From Desulfotignum sp. (GTDB lineage: Bacteria; Desulfobacterota; Desulfobacteria; Desulfobacterales; Desulfobacteraceae), in assembly GCA_011389555.1 (NCBI GenBank), contig JAABUD010000225.1:17918-81917 (forward strand): DNA of 64,000 nt. Reading direction: 5' to 3'. The notes under the pieces are model-generated. The model was not told the origin of the DNA. It saw only the letters and a list, made by a program, of their open reading frames with translations, and did not search any database. Below, piece after piece: positions 43,096-52,300 of this stretch (position 1 is the first letter of the stretch; each line of letters begins with the position of its first letter). Position numbers and translations under genes: made by a program.

Positions 43096-44841
43096 ATGAA
43101 ACCAACACAGATCCAACAGGCACAAAATCCCAAGGAAATTGAAAAAGAGCTGGGAGAATTTTTACATAAAAAATTCGGCGGCAGCGTCCGGATCATTTCT
43201 CCCTCCACCCAGCCCCAAAAATCAGTGGAAACCGGTCACACGCCGAACAATAAAAAAAACGAGCTGGTGAACTTCACCATCAAACCGGCGGAACTCATTG
43301 CGTATCTCGATCAGTATGTGGTCCGGCAGGATCAGGCCAAATCGATTCTGGCCACGAAAATATGCACCCATTTCAATCGAATCCGTCACCAGGAAACCCG
43401 TGAAGACAAAGGATCCAAAATCACGGGCCATATCAAATCCAACATTCTGATGCTGGGGCCCACCGGTATCGGCAAAACCTATCTGATCAAACTCATTGCC
43501 AGAAAAATCGGGGTCCCTTTTGTCAAGGCGGATGCCACCAAGTTTTCGGAAACCGGATACGTGGGCGGCGATGTGGAGGACCTGATCCGGGACCTGGTCA
43601 AGGAAGCGGAAGATGATATTGAACTGGCGGAATGCGGTATTGTGTACCTGGATGAGATCGATAAAATTGCGGGCAGTCCCGATGTCATCGGTGCCCAGGT
43701 TTCCAGATCCGGGGTCCAGCGGGCATTGCTCAAACCCATGGAAGAAACGGAAGTGGATCTGAAGGTCCCCCATGATCCGGTGTCCATGATGCAGGAACTC
43801 GAACGGTTTCAACGGACCGGAAAACGCGATGTCCGGCGGGTGAACACAGCCAATATCCTGTTCATCCTGAGCGGGGCGTTCACCGGCCTCACCGACCGGG
43901 TCCGACAGCGGTTGGCCCGCCAGACCATCGGGTTCAATTCCCGACCCGGCAGTCACGACGACGAGAGTTCCCTGCTGAAGCAAACCCGGGCCGAAGACCT
44001 GGTCAAGTTCGGTTTTGAATCGGAATTCATCGGACGGGTTCCTGTGCGGTGCATTCTGGATACATTGAGTGAAACCGATCTGTACACCATTCTCAAAATG
44101 CCCAACAATCCGGTGATCTTGAACAAACGTCTGGATTTTGCCGCATATGGCATTGACATTGTCTTTGACGATGATGCACTGAAAATAGTAGCACACCGGG
44201 CATTCAAGGAAAATACCGGGGCCAGAGGCCTGGTGTCGGTGGTGGAAGATGCATTGCTGCCTTTTGAAGAAAAACTGCCTTCCTGTCAGATTTCCCGGCT
44301 GGTGGTGAACGACCAGGTAATCAACGATCCTTTAGGCATGCTGAATGATCTGTTGAGTGACGCGCCGGCACATGACTGGGAATCGCTGCATCAGCAGGCT
44401 TCGGAAACGCAGCACCGGTATATCACCCAATATATCCGGGAAAATGCGGCCACCCTGGTTGCCACCCATGGACTGAATTTATCTTCGATCCGGTGTGAAA
44501 TGGCAGCCCGGTATTTTTCTACCCATGTCCTGGAGATTGATGATGCTGTCAGCCGCATTAAAACGCACTATGATTCAGTCAAGGAGATTGAACGGGAAAT
44601 CTCCAGAAACTTGGGGATCGACATTCTATTCGAGGAAGATGCCGTTGATTTTCTCATGACACAATTCATCGATCACGGGGTGTCGGTTGAAGACATTTTA
44701 TCCACACTCCATAACGCGTTTTATGACGGGCTGAACCTGATCAGGGAGAAAACCGGCAAACACCGCTTTTTTATGACAAAAGCGGATCTGCAGGACAGTG
44801 AGGCCTATCTGAACCAACTTATCAGGAAAGAAATCAAATGA
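43096..44841 (+). CDS. ClpX-like AAA+ unfoldase with long C-terminal extension
   Basis: This 581-residue protein resembles ClpX but is about 150 residues longer and lacks the N-terminal four-cysteine zinc domain. Walker A GPTGIGKT is at 121-128, pore loop GYVGGD at 154-159, Walker B GIVYLDEIDK at 181-190, and sensor-2 GARGL at 375-379. An IGF tripeptide at 278-280 matches the ClpP-docking loop, so ClpP partnership is possible. Residues from about 425 on are unlike ClpX. It overlaps ahbC by 4 bp (ATGA), coupling it to heme synthesis. An unfoldase role for a heme enzyme is inferred from context. Confidence 0.82.
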   Translation: MKPTQIQQAQNPKEIEKELGEFLHKKFGGSVRIISPSTQPQKSVETGHTPNNKKNELVNFTIKPAELIAYLDQYVVRQDQAKSILATKICTHFNRIRHQETREDKGSKITGHIKSNILMLGPTGIGKTYLIKLIARKIGVPFVKADATKFSETGYVGGDVEDLIRDLVKEAEDDIELAECGIVYLDEIDKIAGSPDVIGAQVSRSGVQRALLKPMEETEVDLKVPHDPVSMMQELERFQRTGKRDVRRVNTANILFILSGAFTGLTDRVRQRLARQTIGFNSRPGSHDDESSLLKQTRAEDLVKFGFESEFIGRVPVRCILDTLSETDLYTILKMPNNPVILNKRLDFAAYGIDIVFDDDALKIVAHRAFKENTGARGLVSVVEDALLPFEEKLPSCQISRLVVNDQVINDPLGMLNDLLSDAPAHDWESLHQQASETQHRYITQYIRENAATLVATHGLNLSSIRCEMAARYFSTHVLEIDDAVSRIKTHYDSVKEIEREISRNLGIDILFEEDAVDFLMTQFIDHGVSVEDILSTLHNAFYDGLNLIREKTGKHRFFMTKADLQDSEAYLNQLIRKEIK

Positions 44842-46025
44842 TTGGAATCTCAAAACTGTATTGTGCCACGGTGGAACCCTCGGACACGCTGCGCTATTCG
44901 CGTCAGTCAGGGTCGCTTCCTTCTCACCTGCTCCAGTTTTCCATTGACAAGAAACCCGTGGTGGTCTGGAACATGACCCAGCGGTGCAATTTAAAATGTG
45001 TGCACTGTTACGCCCGGTCCGAAGACATTTCCTATGACAACGAACTGAACCGGGATCAGGCCCTTGCCATGATGGATGATCTGGCGGATTTCGGTGTGCC
45101 GGTGCTGCTGTTCTCCGGCGGCGAGCCTCTGGTACACCCCCGGCTGGTGGAATATGCCCAATATGCCGTATCCAAGGGGATGCGCGCCGTGATTTCCACC
45201 AACGGCACCCTGATCACCAAAGAAAAAGCCAAAATACTCAAAGACATCGGCCTGTCCTATGTGGGCATCAGCCTGGACGGGCTGGAACCCACCCATGACC
45301 TGTTCAGGGGCGTGCCCGGATCTTTCAAACGGGCCATGGCCGCCATTGAACACTGCCAGGCAGCCGGCATCAAAGTCGGATTGCGGTTCACCATCAACAA
45401 GCGCAATGTCCAGGACATCCCCGGTATTTTCGATCTTCTGGAAGAAAAAAACATTCCCCGGGCCTGTTTCTATCACCTGGTGTATTCCGGCCGGGGATCT
45501 GAGATCGCCAAGGAAGACCTGACCCATGAAGAAACCCGGCAGGTGCTGGATCTGATCATGGACCGGACAAAAGACCTGCACGACCGGAACAAGCCCAAGG
45601 AGATTCTGACCGTGGACAACCATGCGGACGGGCCTTATCTTTACCAGCGGCTTTTCAAAGAAGATCCGCAGCGGGCCGCCGAAGTTCTGGAACTTCTGGA
45701 GATGAACGAAGGCAACAATTCCGGAAGAGGCATCGGGTGTATCTCCTGGGACGGAGAAGTGTATCCGGATCAGTTCTGGCGGGAAAAATCTTTGGGCAAC
45801 ATCAAGGATCGTCCGTTTTCACAGATCTGGACGGATGAATCCAATGAATTTCTGATGAAAATGAAAGAAAAGAAAAAACATGTCAAGGGCCGGTGCGCCA
45901 CCTGCCGGTGGCTGGATATCTGTGCCGGCAATTTCAGGGCCAGAGCGGAATCCGTGGCCAACGACCCCTGGGATTCAGACCCGGCGTGCTATCTCACGGA
46001 CCAAGAAATTTCAAAGGAGAAATAA
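44838..46025 (+). CDS. ahbC: 12,18-didecarboxysiroheme deacetylase (radical SAM) AhbC
   Basis: AhbC removes two acetate side chains from 12,18-didecarboxysiroheme to give Fe-coproporphyrin III in the siroheme-dependent heme pathway. The 395-residue radical SAM protein has CNLKCVHC (C50, C54, C57), SGGEPLVHP, and a SPASM-like C-terminus with further Cys (GIGCISWDG, CATCRWLDIC, AC). The ahbC-hemB-ahbD order matches my memory of Desulfovibrio vulgaris. ahbA/ahbB are not in the window. Confidence 0.9.
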   Translation: MIGISKLYCATVEPSDTLRYSRQSGSLPSHLLQFSIDKKPVVVWNMTQRCNLKCVHCYARSEDISYDNELNRDQALAMMDDLADFGVPVLLFSGGEPLVHPRLVEYAQYAVSKGMRAVISTNGTLITKEKAKILKDIGLSYVGISLDGLEPTHDLFRGVPGSFKRAMAAIEHCQAAGIKVGLRFTINKRNVQDIPGIFDLLEEKNIPRACFYHLVYSGRGSEIAKEDLTHEETRQVLDLIMDRTKDLHDRNKPKEILTVDNHADGPYLYQRLFKEDPQRAAEVLELLEMNEGNNSGRGIGCISWDGEVYPDQFWREKSLGNIKDRPFSQIWTDESNEFLMKMKEKKKHVKGRCATCRWLDICAGNFRARAESVANDPWDSDPACYLTDQEISKEK

Positions 46026-46026
46026 G

Positions 46027-47004
46027 ATGCTGTTTCCCGATTACAGAGCCCGGCGGATGCGGGCGACTCCCACCCTCCGGCGCATGATCCGGGAGACGCT
46101 TCTCTCCCGGAACGATCTGATCCAGCCGATGTTTGCCATCCAAGGCCGCCAGGTCAAAAAACCCATTGAATCCATGCCCGGTCATTTTCAGATGTCGGGT
46201 GATTATATTGTCGAGATGGCAAAACAGGCCAAAGATGCGGGCATTCCCGCCATCATTCTGTTCGGCATCCCGGACAAAAAAGACCCCTTGGCCACCCGGG
46301 CCTATGCCCCTGACGGAATTGTCCAGAAAACCGTGGCCAAAATCAAGGATGCGGTGCCGGATCTCACCGTGATCACGGATGTGTGTCTGTGCGGTTACAC
46401 AGATCACGGCCATTGCGGGGTGGTGGATAACGGCATCATCGACAATGACGCATCTTTGGACCTGCTGGCAAAAGTCGCGCTGTCCCACGCCAAAGCCGGC
46501 GCCGACATGGTGGCCCCGTCCGACATGATGGACGGCCGGGTCGCAGAGATCCGCCAGACACTGGATGAAGACGGATATGATCACATACCGGTCATGTCCT
46601 ATGCCGTGAAATATGCCTCCGCGTTTTATGGGCCCTTTCGCCAGGCCGCCGACTCTTCCCCGCAGTTCGGAGACCGGAAAACCTATCAGATGGATCCGGC
46701 CAATGCCATGGAAGCCATCCGGGAAGCGACCATGGATATTGAAGAAGGGGCGGACATCATCATGGTCAAACCGGCCCTGGCCTATCTGGACATTATTTTA
46801 CGCCTGAAGCAGGAAATCGATCTGCCCATTGCCGCGTACAATGTATCCGGAGAATACAGCATCATGAAGGCTGGAGAAATGATGGGGTGGGTGGATGCCA
46901 CCGCATTGATACTGGAAACCCTGACTGCGATCAAACGGGCCGGGGCGGATATGATCCTGACCTATTCCGCCATTGACGTGGCCCGTGCTCTGGAGGCATC
47001 ATGA
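46027..47004 (+). CDS. hemB: Delta-aminolevulinic acid dehydratase (porphobilinogen synthase)
   Basis: HemB condenses two 5-aminolevulinate molecules into porphobilinogen. The 325-residue protein has the zinc-type cysteine motif DVCLCGYTDHGHCG (C120, C122, C130), so it should be zinc-dependent. The Schiff-base lysines are in SYAVKYASAFYGPFR and IMVKPALAYLD. GGAG lies just before ATG 46027; the longer ORF from 45880 is in the ahbC coding region and is rejected. It overlaps ahbD by 4 bp (ATGA). Confidence 0.96.
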   Translation: MLFPDYRARRMRATPTLRRMIRETLLSRNDLIQPMFAIQGRQVKKPIESMPGHFQMSGDYIVEMAKQAKDAGIPAIILFGIPDKKDPLATRAYAPDGIVQKTVAKIKDAVPDLTVITDVCLCGYTDHGHCGVVDNGIIDNDASLDLLAKVALSHAKAGADMVAPSDMMDGRVAEIRQTLDEDGYDHIPVMSYAVKYASAFYGPFRQAADSSPQFGDRKTYQMDPANAMEAIREATMDIEEGADIIMVKPALAYLDIILRLKQEIDLPIAAYNVSGEYSIMKAGEMMGWVDATALILETLTAIKRAGADMILTYSAIDVARALEAS

Positions 47005-48119
47005 CGCATCCCGAAACCCATCGCCATCCGTCTTCAGTTTCTGGGAGCACCACCGGTCATCCATCTGCCGGCATCCACACCCTGCGCCTGGTGGCATGGG
47101 AAACCACCCGGCGCTGCAATCTTTCCTGCAAGCACTGCCGGGCCGGGGCCGAAGATCACCCCTATGAAAACGAACTGACCACCCGGCAAGCGTATACCCT
47201 GCTGGATCAGATCCGGGAAGTGGGCACGCCCATCATTATTCTCACCGGCGGGGAGCCGCTGCTTCGAGAAGATATTTTCGACATTGCCGCCTATGGCAAC
47301 CGCATCGGACTGCGCATGGTCATGGCTCCCAACGGCACATTGCTCACACCGGAAATTGTGGAAAAACTCAAGCAAAGCGGCATCCAGCGCATCAGCGTGA
47401 GTCTGGACGGGGCATCCCCGCAGACCCATGATGATTTCAGGGGATTGGATCGCGCGTTTGATGACGCGATCCGGGGAATCCAGTATGCCAAAGCCGGGGG
47501 CCTGGAATTTCAGATCAACACCACCATTACCAAAACCAATCTGAAAGAGATCCCTGCCATTCTGAAGCTGGCCGAAGATCTGGGTGCTGTGGCCCATCAT
47601 ATTTTTCTGCTGGTACCCACGGGCCGGGGGAAATATATCGTGGATTCAGGCATCGATGCCGTCGAATATGAGCAAACCCTGAACTGGTTCTATGACCAGC
47701 GGGAGAAAACCCCGCTCCAGTTGAAAGCCACCTGTGCCCCCCATTATTACCGGATTCTGCGCCAGCGGGCGCATGCCGAAGGAAAAACCGTGTCTTTTGA
47801 AAGCCATGGTCTGGATGCGGTCACAAGGGGATGTCTGGCCGGCACGGGTTTCTGTTTTATTTCCCATGTGGGCCGGGTGCAGACCTGCGGATTTCTGGAT
47901 GTGACCTGCGGCAATATCCGGGAAGAATCCTTCAAAGATGTATGGGAAAACTCCCGGGTGTTCAATGAATTAAGAGATTTTTCTAATTTGACGGGCAAAT
48001 GCGGTGCATGTGAATACAAGCGGGTCTGCGGCGGTTGCCGTGCCCGGGCCTATGAAGCCACGGGCAGCTACCTGGCCGAAGAACCGTTGTGCACATACCA
48101 GCCTTCAAAAAAAGTGTGA
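47001..48119 (+). CDS. ahbD: Fe-coproporphyrin III decarboxylase (radical SAM heme synthase) AhbD
   Basis: AhbD oxidatively decarboxylates the two propionates of Fe-coproporphyrin III to vinyls, forming heme b. The 372-residue radical SAM protein has CNLSCKHC (C39, C43, C46), ILTGGEPLLREDI, and a C-terminal twitch/SPASM region with cysteines in GFCF, TCGFLDVTC, GKCGACEYKRVCGGCRARA. The last cluster could hold an auxiliary [4Fe-4S]. It ends the ahb operon. The sequence cannot by itself separate AhbD from close radical SAM relatives; the gene order supports it. Confidence 0.9.
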   Translation: MTHPETHRHPSSVSGSTTGHPSAGIHTLRLVAWETTRRCNLSCKHCRAGAEDHPYENELTTRQAYTLLDQIREVGTPIIILTGGEPLLREDIFDIAAYGNRIGLRMVMAPNGTLLTPEIVEKLKQSGIQRISVSLDGASPQTHDDFRGLDRAFDDAIRGIQYAKAGGLEFQINTTITKTNLKEIPAILKLAEDLGAVAHHIFLLVPTGRGKYIVDSGIDAVEYEQTLNWFYDQREKTPLQLKATCAPHYYRILRQRAHAEGKTVSFESHGLDAVTRGCLAGTGFCFISHVGRVQTCGFLDVTCGNIREESFKDVWENSRVFNELRDFSNLTGKCGACEYKRVCGGCRARAYEATGSYLAEEPLCTYQPSKKV

Positions 48120-48172
48120 CATGAGACACGTTCCGGTGCCCGGTTCCCCTGAAGTACCCATGTCGACGGCAT

Positions 48173-50257
48173 TCAACGGTCGATGGCATTCAATGTCAGG
48201 GTGATGGGCCGGTCTTCCGCCGACCGGCTGTCACACCGCACCGGCCCGGGTTTCCGGAAATGATCCCCGCCCGGTTCAGCGGCCAGCCATTTTTCACGCA
48301 TCCCTTTGAACACCCGGAATGCATTGGATGACAGATCCACCAGACTTTTTTCCATGACCAGTTCCAGCCGGCCTTTGCGTTCTTCCAGATGCATCAGACG
48401 GGCAATGGGAATCCCGATGGGTTCCCAGTTTTCAAACGGCTGTTCCAGATTTTTAATGGCTGCCATCTGACCGGTTTTTCCATGGGCGATCAAATGAAAC
48501 GCGGTCATGCCCAGGTTATAGGTATAATGACAGTCAAACGCCGTGGGATCGCAACCCCGGCCGTCATATCCATAAAAATGGGTCTGAATTTTGAAATCCG
48601 GTTCCGACCGGCGGAAAATTTCTTTGACCGGACCGGGAATCTTTTGGTCCGTTTCCAGAAGTCCGGCATTGATCAGGGCCTGTTTCAGGGTTTTCAATGA
48701 CATGATGCCCGGTTTGACCAGAAGATAGACCGCGTCTGGATCGGTAAACAACGCCGGGGCATACCGGTCGGGATCCAGGTTCCGTGACCGCATGAAAGAC
48801 TGGTAATAGGACTGGCTGATACCGATTTTATAGCGACCCTGCTCTTTGAGCGCCCCGAGATATTCCTTGACCATATCCATGATAATTTTTTCCGTTCTGA
48901 CCTGGGAAAACTGGAAATTGCCGTGGAAATCCCGTTCCACCAGAAGCCCGGCCTGAAAAAAATCCGGCAGTTGATTGAACAGCTCATCATCTCTTACGTT
49001 CCAGATGGGGAATGGATGGCTGTCCATCATCCCCTGGCTGATGCGGCGCAGATAATCCAGTTTTTCATTCAACGTCGGAAAGGTTCGATGAAAATCCAGG
49101 TCATGAATGGTGTTGAAATCCGCAATGATTTTGTTGAGCTTGATGATGAATATCTGGATCTCATTGATAAATTCCAGAATCCCTTCCGGAATGATCATGA
49201 CCCCGTAATTTTTGCCGAATGCCGCGCGCCGGACAATGGCATCACAGATCACCCGGGACAGATGACGCAGCGTAATGCCGAATGCGGTAAAATCGGTTTC
49301 CCCGGTCTCCTTCGCTTTTTTGAGGCGTTCTTCATCCGTGTACGCGGCCAGTTCTTCGCCGATGAACGCCAGATTGGCATGGGTCTGCAATGCCGCCTCC
49401 AGGGTCAGGTGGCTGGCCACCCGGCCCATGACCTTGCACACATGCCAGTATTTCACATCCGATGCCGCATCCGATGCCAGATGACTGATATTCTGGGCAA
49501 AAGATCTGGCCGCGGAATGAAACCCGAACGGAACCGCCAGCAGGCAGGTACCGTCATCGCTTTTCACCTGAATGTCCCCGTCAATGGTTTTGGGGACCCC
49601 GATCACATGAATGCCGGCAGACGTGAAATGCTGGGCCAGAAATGCGGCATTGGTGTTGGAATCATCCCCGCCGATGATCACGACCCCTTCCAGGTCCAAA
49701 GACTGACAGGTTTTCAGGGCCTGATCCATTTTTTCCGGTGTATCGATTTTGGTCCGTCCGGTTCGGATCATGGAAAATCCGCCCATATTCCGGTACGTGT
49801 TCACCGTCTTTTCAGTGATTTCCACATAACTGGATTCCAGCAGCCCGTCAGACCCCAGAACAAACCCGTATAAACAGGAATCCGGATGGTTTGCTTTCAT
49901 CGCATCAAACAATCCGGCAATCACGGTATGTCCCCCGGGTGCCGGCCCTCCGGAAAACACCACACCGATCCGCCGGGGTTTGCAGAATGTCGTTTTTTCC
50001 GGTGCCGGCATGTCCGGCCGGGCAGCCACTTTTTGAACGCAATTGTCAATAATGTCGGGCAGCAGCCGCCGGGCTTCGAAATTGTTGGCAAACCGGTACC
50101 GGGGCTGGTCGGCCATTTCTGTGAAACCGGCATCGAAAACAGGAATCCGCCTGGGCGCAAAGGTCTGTCTTTCCAAGGTTTCAGCGTTTACATCCAACGT
50201 CATCTGCCGGGTCACCGGATGATCGAGCAGTTTTTCAAACGACTCCTGATAGGTCAT
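48173..50257 (-). CDS. Pyrophosphate-dependent phosphofructokinase-type enzyme, long form
   Basis: The protein interconverts fructose 6-phosphate and fructose 1,6-bisphosphate using pyrophosphate if it follows its family. The 694 residues carry GGDDSNTNA (196-204) and PKTIDGD (222-228); GGDDS is typical of PPi-type and GGDGS of ATP-type. N-terminal FSGGPAPGGHTVIAG is the phosphate loop. It is longer than usual long PPi-PFKs (about 550-610). ATG 50257 was chosen for GGAG 6 bp upstream; longer starts at 50287/50305 are unlikely. Divergent from ftsY. Confidence 0.87.
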   Translation of the reverse strand: MTYQESFEKLLDHPVTRQMTLDVNAETLERQTFAPRRIPVFDAGFTEMADQPRYRFANNFEARRLLPDIIDNCVQKVAARPDMPAPEKTTFCKPRRIGVVFSGGPAPGGHTVIAGLFDAMKANHPDSCLYGFVLGSDGLLESSYVEITEKTVNTYRNMGGFSMIRTGRTKIDTPEKMDQALKTCQSLDLEGVVIIGGDDSNTNAAFLAQHFTSAGIHVIGVPKTIDGDIQVKSDDGTCLLAVPFGFHSAARSFAQNISHLASDAASDVKYWHVCKVMGRVASHLTLEAALQTHANLAFIGEELAAYTDEERLKKAKETGETDFTAFGITLRHLSRVICDAIVRRAAFGKNYGVMIIPEGILEFINEIQIFIIKLNKIIADFNTIHDLDFHRTFPTLNEKLDYLRRISQGMMDSHPFPIWNVRDDELFNQLPDFFQAGLLVERDFHGNFQFSQVRTEKIIMDMVKEYLGALKEQGRYKIGISQSYYQSFMRSRNLDPDRYAPALFTDPDAVYLLVKPGIMSLKTLKQALINAGLLETDQKIPGPVKEIFRRSEPDFKIQTHFYGYDGRGCDPTAFDCHYTYNLGMTAFHLIAHGKTGQMAAIKNLEQPFENWEPIGIPIARLMHLEERKGRLELVMEKSLVDLSSNAFRVFKGMREKWLAAEPGGDHFRKPGPVRCDSRSAEDRPITLTLNAIDR

Positions 50258-50368
50258 CTTGACTCCTGTATAAAATTGTTTTGCCATGGCTTCATCAGGT
50301 CTCAATTTACCGGCCTGTCCACGGAAAGTAAAGAAATTCCTCAGAATTCAACTCACAGACTTCCGGGG

Positions 50369-50397
50369 TTGATTTGGTTTTTCAAACATTGTAAAAG
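50369..50397 (+). promoter_or_regulatory. Possible promoter of ftsY
   Basis: TTGATT (50369-50374), a 17-bp spacer and TAAAAG (50392-50397) lie 57 bp before the ftsY GTG in the 196-bp divergent region with the PFK-like gene. Confidence 0.4.
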
Positions 50398-50453
50398 AGC
50401 GGTACACAAACCGGTTATCAAACCCTTTTCCCATCATTTAAGGAGACGCTTGC

Positions 50454-51596
50454 GTGGTATTCAATCTGTTCAAAAGAAAAAACAAGCAAAAAGAGCAGGA
50501 AGCACTCAAAGAACAGGAACAGCTCAAAGAACAGGAACGGCTCAGAGAACAGGAGAGACTCGAAGAACAGGAACGGCTCAAAGAAAAAGAAAGAATTAAA
50601 GAGCAGGAACGATTGAAAGAAGAGGAACGATTCAGAAAACAGGAAGAGTCGAACGAACGGGAACCGTCTGAAGAACCGGACAAAAAGGGTCTTTTCCGTC
50701 GCCTTAAATCCGGCCTGACCAAAACCCGGGACGTGCTGAACACCGACATCAATGATCTGTTCAAATCCTCCCGCAAAATCGACGACGATCTGTTCGATGA
50801 ACTGGAAGAGGTGTTGATCACCGCGGACCTGGGCATGGATATCACCATGGAAATGATGGACCGGATCCGGAAACAGGCCGGCCGGCTGTCCACGGCCGAC
50901 CAGCTCAAAGCGGTCCTCAAAAAAGAACTCATCGCCCTGTTTCCCTCACCGTCCACTCCGGCGGATGCCGCCCCTGCCCTGCCCCGACCCCATGTGATCA
51001 TGGTGGTGGGCGTCAACGGTACCGGCAAAACCACCACACTGGGCAAACTGGCGGCCCGGTTTACCCGAAAAAACCAGAAAGTGCTGATTGCCGCAGCAGA
51101 TACATTCAGGGCCGCTGCCATCGAACAAGTGGGGATCTGGGCGGACCGGGCCGGTGCATCCATTGTCCGCCACAAACAGGGGGCGGATCCGGCTGCCGTT
51201 GCCTATGACGGGGTGGAAGCCGCTATGGCCCGGAAAATGGATGTGTTGCTCATTGACACGGCCGGCCGGCTCCATACCCAGAAAAATCTGATGGAAGAGC
51301 TGAAAAAAATCAAACGCACGGTGGAGAAAAAAATGCCCGGCGCCCCCCATGAGGTGCTGATGGTGCTGGATGCCACCACCGGCCAAAACGCCATTTCCCA
51401 GGCAAAAATGTTCCATGAGGCCGTGAACCTGACCCAGCTGGCGTTGACCAAACTGGACGGTACCGCCAAAGGGGGCATCGTTGCTGCCGTGGCCGGAACC
51501 ATGCACCTGCCGATCCGGTATATCGGTGTGGGAGAAAGCATGGATGATTTACAGGCGTTTGACGCCATCCAATTTGTCAATGCCCTGTTTGAGTAA
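50454..51596 (+). CDS. ftsY: Signal recognition particle receptor FtsY
   Basis: FtsY docks ribosome-nascent-chain-SRP complexes at the membrane. The 380-residue protein has an amphipathic MVFNLFKRK start, a charged repeat (18-65), the NG domain with G1 GVNGTGKTT near 186, G3 DTAGR, and TKLDGTAKGG (G4/G5). The start is GTG at 50454, with AGGAG 8 bp upstream. It is followed by a LysE-type gene 28 bp on. Confidence 0.95.
   Translation: MVFNLFKRKNKQKEQEALKEQEQLKEQERLREQERLEEQERLKEKERIKEQERLKEEERFRKQEESNEREPSEEPDKKGLFRRLKSGLTKTRDVLNTDINDLFKSSRKIDDDLFDELEEVLITADLGMDITMEMMDRIRKQAGRLSTADQLKAVLKKELIALFPSPSTPADAAPALPRPHVIMVVGVNGTGKTTTLGKLAARFTRKNQKVLIAAADTFRAAAIEQVGIWADRAGASIVRHKQGADPAAVAYDGVEAAMARKMDVLLIDTAGRLHTQKNLMEELKKIKRTVEKKMPGAPHEVLMVLDATTGQNAISQAKMFHEAVNLTQLALTKLDGTAKGGIVAAVAGTMHLPIRYIGVGESMDDLQAFDAIQFVNALFE
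50505..50648 (+). repeat. Eight-copy 18-bp repeat in ftsY encoding a charged hexapeptide
   Basis: Eight tandem 18-bp units encode L-K-E-Q-E-R-like hexapeptides (LKEQEQ, LKEQER, LREQER, LEEQER, LKEKER, IKEQER, LKEEER, FRKQEE), residues 18-65. The units differ by several bases, so the repeat is not recent. It would form a long charged helix linking the membrane-contacting N-terminus to the NG domain. Confidence 0.85.
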
Positions 51597-51624
51597 CCGC
51601 AGGGTATAATCATAAGGAGTAACC

Positions 51625-52257
51625 GTGTTTGGCATTGAAAATTATGCGGGATTTCTGGCTGCGGCCCTAATTTTGAATCTGACCCCCGGGGCCGACACCC
51701 TGTATATTCTGACCCGGAGCATTGCCCAGGGATCCCGGGCCGGACTGGTGTCTGTGGCCGGCATCATGTCCGGATGCGTGGTGCATGTCCTGGCGGCTGC
51801 CTTTGGCCTGTCTTTGATTTTATCCACATCAGCCACCGCTTTTTTTCTGGTGAAATGGGCCGGCGCCATCTATCTGATTTTTCTGGGCATCAGGGCTTTG
51901 ACCACCCGGACTCCGGCATTTGAAACCCGGAACAGCCGGTTTTCAAACAAAGATTTGATCACCATTTACAAACAGGGGGTGATCACCAATATCCTCAATC
52001 CCAAGGTGGCATTGTTTTTTCTGTCTTTTTTACCCCAGTTCATCGATCCGGACCATGCCGCCGGGCCTCTGCCGTTTCTGGTTCTGGGCGGCACCTTTCT
52101 TGTCACCGGTACCCTCTGGTGCCTGATCTTGACCCGGACCGCCACCCGGATGACCCATATGCTCCGCGAAAATGCCGCGATCGGATTCTGGATGCAGAAA
52201 TTGTCCGGTATCGTCTTTATCGGATTCGGCGTGAATCTGGCCCTGAATTCCCGGTGA
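51625..52257 (+). CDS. LysE/RhtB family amino-acid exporter
   Basis: The 210-residue membrane protein is of the LysE/RhtB family, which exports amino acids or analogues. The N-terminus LILNLTPGADTLYILTRSIAQGSRAG is diagnostic, with five to six membrane segments and GVITNILNPKVALFFLSFLPQF. The start is a GTG with AAGGAG about 5 bp upstream. The substrate is unknown. It converges with the GntR gene. Confidence 0.9.
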   Translation: MFGIENYAGFLAAALILNLTPGADTLYILTRSIAQGSRAGLVSVAGIMSGCVVHVLAAAFGLSLILSTSATAFFLVKWAGAIYLIFLGIRALTTRTPAFETRNSRFSNKDLITIYKQGVITNILNPKVALFFLSFLPQFIDPDHAAGPLPFLVLGGTFLVTGTLWCLILTRTATRMTHMLRENAAIGFWMQKLSGIVFIGFGVNLALNSR

Positions 52258-52300
52258 TGGTCCATGATCCGCGACGAGAACTTTTTTGGAATCTTTGAGA

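Noticed and set aside
51625..52257. LysE-type gene as part of the TRAP/racemase island
   Set aside because: It is on the ftsY side with its own ribosome site and is convergent with the GntR gene; spacing gives no evidence of co-regulation.
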